Below, piece by piece: positions 55,717 through 64,000 of a stretch of 64,000 nucleotides of DNA. The position numbers were made by a program, and so were the translations under genes. Source of the DNA: Favolaschia claudopus (Eukaryota; Basidiomycota; Agaricomycetes; Agaricales; Mycenaceae); NCBI GenBank assembly GCA_037176885.1, contig JAWWNJ010000001.1, forward strand, positions 2,790,001 to 2,854,000. Reading direction: 5' to 3'. Positions within the stretch are counted from its first letter, which is position 1. Every line of letters begins with the position of its first letter. The notes under the pieces are model-generated. The model saw only the letters and a program-made list of their open reading frames with translations. It had not been told where the DNA came from and ran no database searches.

Positions 55717-58700
55717 TCAGAAGAATGCATTCATGTCAAACTCGGGCACGGTGACGTCCTGCTTCGCGGTCTTCATCAAGTTGCCTAGGCCTGCCTTGCG
55801 CGCGATGAGGTCCCCATCCTCATTGCCGGGTTCTTCGGGAATGACTGGAGGCTTGCCAGTGTCTCGAACAGGCGAACTGGAGCGCGTGGAAGGAAGGGAA
55901 GAAATATCCATGTCGATGATAATTGACGAGCGTCGCCGCATAGTGGGGCCAAGAGCATATTTCGGGCGTCGGGAAACGGTCGGACTGGGTGGAGCTGTAG
56001 GTGGTGTGGGTGGACGAAGCACCATGGACGGTCGGTCGAATGTCCAAGAACGGACAAGATCAAGGGCTAGGACCCGACACCCTGCAACGACAAAAGAATG
56101 ATCATCGACCCACTCGAGCGACGACGAGAGGACATACCCATTTTGCAAAAGACACGCGCTATCTGAAGCACGAAGTTGAATTCGGCCCGACCAGAAATTT
56201 CGCTCGATCCTTTCGCCGCCTGTAAGGTTTTGGAACGTAGCTGAGAGAAGAGAAGCGCAAGGCTCGGGTCATCGTAATGGGGCTCTCCAATTTCTGTGAT
56301 ATTCAGCGAATCGGCGACGTCTTGCAGGGGTGTCTAGAAACCGATCAGTTCATCAAGTATGCGAGGATCTGACAAGTGAAGCTTACGACGAGAATTCGGA
56401 CGGCAAGATCCCGGCGGTGAAGTATCCAAAAGGCCCAGGATGCAAGCCACCTGTTACCCTCGCGGAAGGCGGTGGGGATTACGGTGTTATTGAGTATACC
56501 TAACAGGACAGGTCCGTCGTCGCTTTGTTCAACGACTCGGGCCAACGCAATCGCAAGCTGGAAATCGTTCAATTGCTTTAGGCAGACATTCACAGCGTCT
56601 TGCAGAGCACCCCCGAGAAGAAAGAACGCAGCTGCATACTCTACAAAAAGCATCAGCCATTGACGCACACGTAAGAAAAGGCAATGAAACCAACCGAAGC
56701 GTCGTTTACTGAGCAGGGCATATGCATTTTTGAGTGCAGCGGTTCGCCACCGCGGCTGGGAAAAATCGTTAGAGAGAAATTTGAGCATCATGGCCTGCTC
56801 CTTATGCCATGCCGACTGTCTCCAAAGGCCGTGGACGAGCTTAATCTTCCCTAGCGCGAAATAGTACAACGAACAAGCAGTCGGATCGCGGGTGTCCCCC
56901 GCCATGAATTCATTCCGTGCAATGACTTCCATGTGAGATTTCTACGATTCCGTTGGAAAGGGCATACACCATGTCGCGGATTGGGGACATACCATTGCAT
57001 CAATCGAATTAAGCCATATTGAGACCCCAAGAGCTCGAGCATCTGCCCAGCACATCTTGCCATTGCACGCCGCAGTAGAAGCGGACAACAACAAGTCCTG
57101 GCTTTCGCTGTGAAACGCCCAGATTATGTCTCTGTATCGTAGCCTCTCTCGCCGCCCGGTCCGTCTTGGGATAGCCCCATGTGATTGAGGACTTGCCGGG
57201 GCCGAGGCGCGTCGGTTTAGGATGTAGAACGAACGCATTGAGATGAGATATCTCAACCCATTCGAATCTAGAGCTCGGCGTTGTTCATCAATCTGTTGTG
57301 GGTCAATTTGATACGTGCTCTCTGATATTCCGAATAGGAAGAACATACCTCTAGTGTAGCCTGGATAAGCACAAGCAGATGGGCTTGTTCGTTGGGGGTG
57401 AGATGAGGGAGAGGGTCACTCTCAAGCGTCTGGATCAGGCTGGTGACAAGCGGTCGCCCAAACCCTTCTTCTTCATCCCTAGGAGCGATTCAGCTATAAC
57501 TTGAGGCAAGGGCATGCAGGACTTACTCGTCTTTCTGTTCTGGACCATTGAATAGTAATGTATACCGCTTTTTGTGACCAGAATGCTAGGAAAGGGAATG
57601 AATTAAACCCCTTCGTCCCAAATGATAACTTACCGTTCCTAAAGAAGTTTCTTTTTGCAAATACCTCTCTATGGGCATGGACGTCCAGCTTTCCCTTGAC
57701 TTGGACTCGGCGATGTCGTGCGCAAGGTTTACAATAATATCCTTGACGAGCTCCACCTTTTCTACGCTCCGTCGTGGCGAGTAAGATTCACATAAACAAA
57801 CCGATAAGAAACAGCATACCCCATAGAAGGCACTGCAGTAGCATCTGCGGGTGGTAGTCTACCAGCGGCCCATTTTGTCTGGCCACATGCTCAAACAGGC
57901 TTTCCGACGGCGCGGCGTCTGGAGCCGAACGTTGCTGTTGCCCAAAGAGGTACATTTGATGTCCAGCGCCGACGAGAAGAGAGCCATTTGCGAGCCAGAT
58001 GGAGTCACTGATTTGGTACGGGATGTACCTATAACAAAAAAAATTGAAATCACCCTTAGGAAGGGCACATGGCTGACAACATTAAACGACGCACGAGCTG
58101 ATGTCAATCGTCCAGCACTTTATCCAGCCGGGACCTTCGTCAAAGTAGGTGGATCGCTGTTGGCAGAGCAATTCGACGTGGTGCAGGAACCCTAAGGCAA
58201 GGATAGATTGCGAATCTGGCGTTGCACTCCAGTCGAGATCGTTTATCGACTCGCTGATATTGAAAGTCAGAGTCGAATGAAGAAATAAAATAGTTAGTTA
58301 TTTACCTATAAATGCCACGGAATTCGAGACCCGAAGCGAATTCGGACTCTTTTGAGTCCCAGATGGTCAATTCTTCGCCCTCGGGAGAACGAACGACTAC
58401 ATCAAATGGTCAATTCGACGAGTCAAGGAAACAAAAAACAGCAGTCACTCAATGCCGTCTTTTTGGCAGAACTACACCGCGCGTTGCTGATGGCCGTACG
58501 ATGTGTTCTGACCGTGCCAGTACACCGCCACGCAGAGCTGTCGTCGGGTACCCAAAACGCAAGATCGCCAGTCTCCGACACGCTTAACAGCACATCGTGG
58601 GTCGCCCATTCGCCGCGCCGGCCCCAGGCCATTGGATCCACAGGCAGGATCATCTTGGGCTTTGGAATCGGTAGCGTATTGTGCGCGTAGAGCGTGAGTT

Positions 58701-60515
58701 CGGGGACGCGGACTTGGACAATGGAAAAATTGACTGTTATGCCAACGATGGTCTCTCGTCCGTCTTTCGACGGAAGGGAAAACAAGGAGCTGATTTGAGG
58801 CAGCTGCAGCGCTGTTTCCGACGAGGCGAGAATCCCATCCGTATCAGAATATGTGGCGTGGCTTCGCCCTCCGTCTAATACGACGACGTGGTCTGCCGTC
58901 GTCCATTTTCCAGATCTAATCAGACTCGAACCATTGCTCGCTAGCCTCCAGGCCTCGCCTCCATTTGCCCGAATAACGCCGACACCAAAGCCTTCGGGTG
59001 TGCGAACGAAACGCACGATATGTGAATCTTCTTCGGGGACAGCCTCCACAGCTTGAGCGCAGAGACGTAGCCCGTCCGAATGTGCATCAAGGAAAAGGAG
59101 GGGCGAAAAGTCGAATGTTCGTAGAGGGGATGATGTTACTAGGGTCAGCAGACCGTGGTCTGGCTTGGGCAGTAGATGTAAGTACCGGGGAGGTTCGATG
59201 AACGTCCCAGGTAGCGTTTGCTGGAGAGTGAATTGCCGAAGCAGTGTCGGCGGCCTACGATCTATATTCTACATACAATGAGCGAGCGAACTATCGTCTT
59301 ATGAAAAGACGCTTACAGCTACTGCTGTGACGACGGCGGAACCGTCATGGAGGACTCGTAGAAACAGATCCCAGCCCTCATCCTTGATCTCTTGTAGTCG
59401 TTTGGACCGTGCGTGTTCTGAATCCGCCTCCCTTTGTAATGTAGTGGTGATGCAATCGCTAACTATTTCTCGGTCTAGCCAAAAGACGCTTGAATTTGTA
59501 GACGGCAATGTCGCAGAAATGCTGAAGGGTATAGATGAAAAGAGATCCAGAGATGCGTGGAGTTGTAAGTATTGGGGGGAGTCTAGAACAGGGATGAATA
59601 TTCGGAGGGTTGAATCTGAGGTTATGGTGTAGAGGATGAGATCATCACGACTCGAGGCTTGAGAATGGCGCCACGAGATGTTGGTTATGGGGCGAGGATG
59701 AGGGATGTCTTGGGTGAGGCGCCCTGATGTTGTAGAGTAGGTGCGCAAGGATTTGTGATGCTGTTGAAACGTGTTAGTCGCATTCGGACTACGCATTGCG
59801 AACACAAACTTTTGCGGTAGCGGCAATATACATGAGCGACGGCGCGAAGCGCGTTAGACACGGTGTTTCGATGCTAGAGACGACTCAGAACAGAGGGATG
59901 GGTTGAGAAAGAGTCGTACGAGACCATCCATTTTTGCGACCAAGTGGGCAAATCGTTCTCAAGTATCAAGGTATATACAGAAAGGCTGTTTTCGCTGCCC
60001 ACTGCGAGGAGTCCTGGCAGGGATGAGAAGACAGAAAACTAAGTAAGTGGAGGGTAAATCATTCACCCGATTTACTATCGAGTGCGGTTACTGTGTGCTT
60101 TGGAGGAAGGATGAGAGAAGAATGCAAGCGCCACGCATGTTGCTGGACGCCAGAGAGAGCCCATGCAGCTATTCGAGTATGCATTGACGCGACTATCTAG
60201 GCACAGAAGACATAGGAACTACGGGAGACGAGAACAGACCAAGACGCACGAGCTTCATGCCGGAGTCGACGGAAAGGCAGGAGATAGAGGCGGTGGCGCC
60301 AGGAAAGGCGTCTGAGAAGAGAAGGACGCGTACAAGAGCGAGAGACGCGGCATCGCGGATGACAACGGCGTCTGCAGAAGCGTGTAACTGGAGAGCAGTG
60401 AGCGATGGTGGTCGTTCAGAAGAAAGGGACGGACGAGGAGAGTGTTGTTGTCGGCTAGCTGAAGGGAATGAATAGACTCTGAAGGCGACGGTAAGAGGGA
60501 GACGAGAGAGAGCAT
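55717..60515 (-). CDS. RAV1: RAVE complex subunit Rav1 (DMXL/rabconnectin family)
   Basis: A many-exon gene of roughly 1300 aa. The start is the ATG at 60515 (MLSLVSLLPSPSESIHSLQL), and a 47-nt intron (60364-60410) leads to LHASADAVVIRDAASLALVR. The N-terminal WD propellers include LLAVGSENSLSVYTLILEND and PTWSQKW. The conserved Rav1p C-terminal region is clear: RDPTACSLYYFALGKIKLVH, GLWRQSAWHKEQAMMLKFLS, NDFSQPRWRTAALKNAYALL, AAAFFLLGGALQDAVNVCLK, VVEQSDDGPVLLGILNNTV, and the end ARKAGLGNLMKTAKQDVTVP, EFDMNAFF. RAVE, with Skp1 and Rav2, reassembles the V1 and Vo sectors of the vacuolar ATPase after glucose return. It converges on GDI1 and is divergent from the fasciclin gene at 49 bp. Confidence 0.92.
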
Positions 60516-60564
60516 TGATGACGTAAGTATCCTCGCTGCTTCAGCCTTCAGGTCAACCACCACC
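60516..60564. promoter_or_regulatory. 49-bp bidirectional promoter with CRE-like TGACGTAA, RAV1/fasciclin gene
   Basis: Only 49 bp separates the RAV1 and fasciclin start codons. TGACGTAA at 60519-60526 matches the ATF/CREB (bZIP) half-consensus. On the plus strand ATGACGTAA is also a complete minimal upstream frame (ATG ACG TAA) 47 bp before the fasciclin start. Promoter elements probably overlap the two coding regions. Confidence 0.5.
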
Positions 60565-63261
60565 ATGGTCCTCTTCCAGCGATTCCTCCTCCTCCCCATT
60601 CCTCTCATATTCGCAGCCCAATCCTCCTTCACCACCACCTATTCCCGCACCCTCGTCGACTATCTCTCAGACGACCCAGACTATACCTCCCTAATCACCC
60701 TCCTTCAACGCGCGCGTCTCATCCCAACTCTCAATAGACTTAATGGCAGCACATTTTTTGCCCCTACAAACAACGCAATAGAGCGCAATGGTCTATGGAA
60801 CTCTGTCGTATCAGACCCTTCCTTTACTCTCAACGATAATATCCAAGAACAGCTGCGACAGCAGCTTTTCTACCATTTATTAAACTACTCTCTGCCCAAC
60901 GTTCCAGAGGCTCCCAATCCTCTCGAACTCAAGACCCTACACTTCCCCCGCTCACCCCTCGAACCACCGTCGCGCGAGCCACCCCCGTCGCCCCCATGGA
61001 TGCCGATACCCGGTGGTGCTCTCGGTGGTGCTCCGCAGCGACTGCGCGTTGCCACTCGGGCCGAAGGCGCCTGGGTCGGAGTAGATGCTTTCGGAAACGA
61101 TGGCGTCGAAATAGTCAAGGGCAAGATAGATGCTGGAAACGGCGTTCTACTTGGCATAGACAGCGTCCTCGAGCCACCACCCGACCTAGCACATCTTATC
61201 GCTCAGCACCAGCTCGTCTCATACTTCAACAAAATCTTGACCTCCGAGATCGTCTCTTTGTTGAACTCCACCTCCCAATTAACGCTTTTCTTACCTGTCG
61301 ATGACGCATTCAACAACCTCCACGAAATAGAGCGTCTCTACCTTGAGAGCGAATTCGCTACCGCAGATCTCCTTCGTATCGTCAATTCCCACGCAGTTGT
61401 CCACAAGAAGGTTAGGTGGTCTGACACATTCGACCCCAGTGGGAAGCGTAAGATCCTTGTTCTATTATACTGTTAGTGGCTCACAATGTGTACAGTGAAG
61501 ACCATCGACGGTAGCGTTCTTGACATCATCGTGACACCGGAAAAAACCAAAGTCTCATCCGCCGAGCTCGTGCGGCCCGATATCTACGCGTCTAACGGTG
61601 TCCTTCATTTAGTGTCCGATCTATTAGTGGATCTAGAACTCACGCCGGAGAAATATCTCCTAGCTCTAAATTGCTCGTCCTTTGTGTCACTCATTCACTC
61701 CGCTAATCTCACCGGACTCGTTAACGATACCCAAGCCAAACGCACCATCTTGGCGCCACAGGATGATGTTTTGAAATTATTCGGCGATGATGATATCCCA
61801 GAGAAGGGTTCCGAGGGCTTGAAGAAGATGCTACAATACCATTTTCTCCCGGGGCATTGGACATCGAAGAAATTAGAGGACGGCATGTTGCTAGAAACTG
61901 AACTCATCGAAGACGGCCTTGATGGTGGACGGCAGGTGTTGAGTATAGGCGTGACCTCGGGAGACAAGAAGAAAGAGGACAAGACCTTCAAATTTGGTGG
62001 TGTTAGTGTTATTGGTGAACGCGGTCAGTTTCGTTTGTCTTCGGGGAACTATAACTCATAGTACACCTTAGTCGTTAACAACACTCTGATATACTTCATT
62101 TCTCGGCCCCTCACACCTCCTTCCGATGTGCTGGGTACCATACTACCCCTTCAGGACTCGTCATTGTTCCTCGCGTCTGCGTTCTCGGCCGCCGTTGCAG
62201 ACAAGCTGAATCTCACTGCAAGAACCTCGGTGTTTGTCCCTCACAACTCCGCTTTCCAGCGACTTGGGCAGCTCGTCAGCGCTCACCTGTTGGCGCCGTC
62301 TTCGAAGAAAGACTTGGCGAGTGTTCTCCTACACCATACCCTCGATACTGTCGAGTACAGTCGTTCGTTCCAGAACGGCTCTCGTACTTTTGCCACATTG
62401 GAAGGTTCTGATGTTCAGCTCGAATACAACAAGAATGGGAGCATATTCGTCGGGGCCAGTGGCGGTTGGGCCGGAATGAAAGCAGAACTTTTCCCACGCG
62501 ACATCCTTACTCGTACAGGCGTCGTACACGAAGTATCAGACATCCTCATCCCGCGGACAGTCGACATTACAGTCGGTAAACTCATCAAAGCTGCTGATGC
62601 GACGACCATGGCGACTTTGGTCACCAAAGCAGGGATGGATTGGGTACTGAACGGTACCACCCCGCCGTCCGATTCGATATGGGCGGGTCAAGGCTTCGAC
62701 AATGTCGGCTGGACCCTGCTCTGCCCGAAAGACACTGCGTTCGAGAGCTACAATCTGACGGAGCTGTATGCTGACTCTGAGCGTCTACGGAATCTCGTCA
62801 GCCAGCATCTTATCCCGACACCGAGAGGTACAGTTGATGCTGTGGACACAATCATTAATAACAACCGGCCTTTGGTGCTGGATGACTCGGCGACCTATAC
62901 CACCCTCCGTTCGCCCGCGTCCGCGTACGGCGACATCATCTTCCGTAAAACGGATACGGGAGACTACATCGTCGGCATTAAGGGTGCACGGGGGTCGGAC
63001 GGAGACTCAGACTGGGCAAGAGTAGTTGGTTGGGGTCGCAGTACGACTGGCGGAGGTACAGGCGGGGTTATTCAGATCGACCAGCCGCTGGATCCGTATT
63101 ATCCATCATGGTGGATCGAGTACGGCGGACCTTTGATTGTTGGAGTAGGCGGGATAGTTTTGATCTGCCTTTTCTTCTATGGTGTCCGTGCTTTTTGGCG
63201 GAGGGATTTCACGCAGCCGACATATGAACCGGTTGGCGGGTTTGGAGCTGACGATGACTGA
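60565..63261 (+). CDS. Fasciclin-domain type I membrane protein (Fsc1-like)
   Basis: Three exons (60565-61447, 61496-62023, 62072-63261) give 866 aa. A signal peptide starts MVLFQRFLLLPIPLIFAAQS. Several FAS1 domains follow, with their characteristic blocks: RLNGSTFFAPTNNAIER, QLTLFLPVDDAFNNLHEIER, AKRTILAPQDDVLKLFG, RTSVFVPHNSAFQRLG and WTLLCPKDTAFESYNL, each followed by an L..H..xxxx block (ILHHTLDTV-like), and many N-x-S/T glycosylation sites. Near the C-terminus one membrane helix (GPLIVGVGGIVLICLFFYGV) and a short cytosolic tail end GGFGADDD. Fission yeast Fsc1, with the same layout, acts at the vacuole for autophagosome fusion; the match is by architecture. It is a large extracellular or lumenal adhesion-type protein. 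Confidence 0.87.
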
Positions 63262-63547
63262 CGATGAACTGATTGACAAGTGGTACTCTTTTGACCAGTA
63301 ATTTAGAATGTATTTTTTGTACATGTATTATGTCGCGGAAACACGGTGAATATGTAAACTTGGTCTCGTGCTTCGGTACCGCCATGGCGCGTCAAGAACC
63401 CCAGAGAATTCGACGAAGACTGATAACTGAGAGGATTTCCCAAAATGGAAGTTTCCCAAATACGCAATCACATGAAAAACTCCGGCTTCCGGACTTTCGA
63501 ACTTCTTCAACGGCTCCTCAACTCAACTCTCGTCTGTCTCTGCGCCG

Positions 63548-64000
63548 ATGGTACAACAAGCTTGTGTCTCGATTCATTTTCGTCGTCCTCATTCATGGAT
63601 TACAGAGTGAAGTCTCCGCGGCGGAACAGATCAAGTCCTTCATTGCTGGCGGTTTCGGAGGTGCTGCAGCCGTTTTAGTTGGTGAGCCTGAATCGAAATT
63701 TGTGTGTTCTCGGGCAATCAACCCCTCGATTTCTCAAGGACACCCCTTCGATCTGACAAAAACGCGTCTGCAAACTGCGCCGGCCGGAGTATACACTGGA
63801 GCGATAGATGTGGTTAAGAAGACCGTGGCGAAGGATGGGATAATGGGGTAACTTACCATGTCTTTGCCTGTTTAAGCTAGGATTTACTGGCTTGCAGGAT
63901 GTACCGCGGGATGCTTCCCCCACTACTTGGAGTTACGCCAATATTTGCTGTTTCGTTCTGGGTCCGTCGCGTTCTCTACGCGTTCCGTTCTTTCCATATA
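63548..64000 (+). CDS. CRC1: Mitochondrial carnitine/acylcarnitine carrier (partial, 5' end)
   Basis: The start is probably the ATG at 63548 (MVQQAC, spliced at 63565/63611), although other ATGs upstream in the frame cannot be excluded. Then AEQIKSFIAGGFGGAAAVLV, GHPFDLTKTRLQTAPAGVYT, GAIDVVKKTVAKDG and MYRGMLPPLLGVTPIFAVSF, with the PxD/ExxK/R carrier signature PFDLTKTRL. The first carrier repeat matches the carnitine/acylcarnitine translocase (Crc1), which exchanges acylcarnitines for carnitine across the inner mitochondrial membrane for fatty-acid oxidation. Introns lie at 63681-63740 and 63849-63898, and the last bases are an intron donor (GTCCGT at 63961). The other two repeats are outside the window. 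Confidence 0.85.

Noticed and set aside
1..64000. CRISPR arrays, prokaryotic operons, phage or rRNA genes
   Set aside because: No spaced direct-repeat arrays, Shine-Dalgarno-led operons, phage proteins or rRNA sequence. The window is eukaryotic nuclear DNA.

Overview
This window is nuclear DNA of a filamentous basidiomycete, most likely an Agaricomycete. The evidence is compact genes on both strands, very short introns (mostly 44-60 nt) with GT/AG borders and CTNA-like branch sites, exons that only give conserved proteins after splicing, and basidiomycete-style versions of housekeeping proteins. There are no rRNA or tRNA genes, no CRISPR arrays and no prokaryotic operons. Nearly all of the sequence is conserved eukaryotic housekeeping content, and I predicted splice sites by hand from reading frame and family motifs.

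Layout. 1-6050: 3' end of an m-AAA protease (AFG3/YTA12 type), GON7 (KEOPS), mitochondrial uL2m, urease accessory UreD, and the mitotic-exit GAP scaffold BYR4/BFA1. 6051-6640: a G+C palindrome repeat block. 6641-12640: NRDE2, NIP7, and a nitrilase-family hydrolase. 13344-17413: SEC39 and an unnamed fungal protein. 17675-22321: a YEATS-domain chromatin protein and a WWM1-like WW protein. 22502-29972: TRAPPC8/TRS85, an Mpv17-family protein, and the citrate/2-oxoglutarate carrier YHM2. 30486-39969: a large coiled-coil protein, an SHB17-like sedoheptulose bisphosphatase that has no long ORF and is only seen after splicing, VPS18, and CGR1. 40151-45988: three uncharacterised proteins and a seipin. 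46192-48901: an SH3BGR-like thioredoxin-fold protein, a hAT-like MITE, and a low-molecular-weight tyrosine phosphatase. 48976-55570: methylmalonate-semialdehyde dehydrogenase, a Rap1/Myb-like protein, and Rab GDI. 55717-64000: RAV1, a four-repeat-size fasciclin membrane protein, and the 5' part of a carnitine/acylcarnitine carrier.

How the genes relate. There is no pathway cluster, but membrane-traffic and organelle genes are frequent (SEC39, TRAPPC8, VPS18, GDI, RAV1, seipin, fasciclin protein). Many genes are divergent pairs with 49-181 bp between start codons, so promoters are probably shared.

The most unusual signals are: an intact 578-bp MITE with 17-bp TIRs and an 8-bp target duplication, sitting in what was a roughly 118-bp divergent promoter; apparent 2-nt and 3-nt microexons in two genes; at least six inferred GC-AG introns and one GA-AG (or broken) intron; and a 63-bp-period repeat with C7G8 palindromes.
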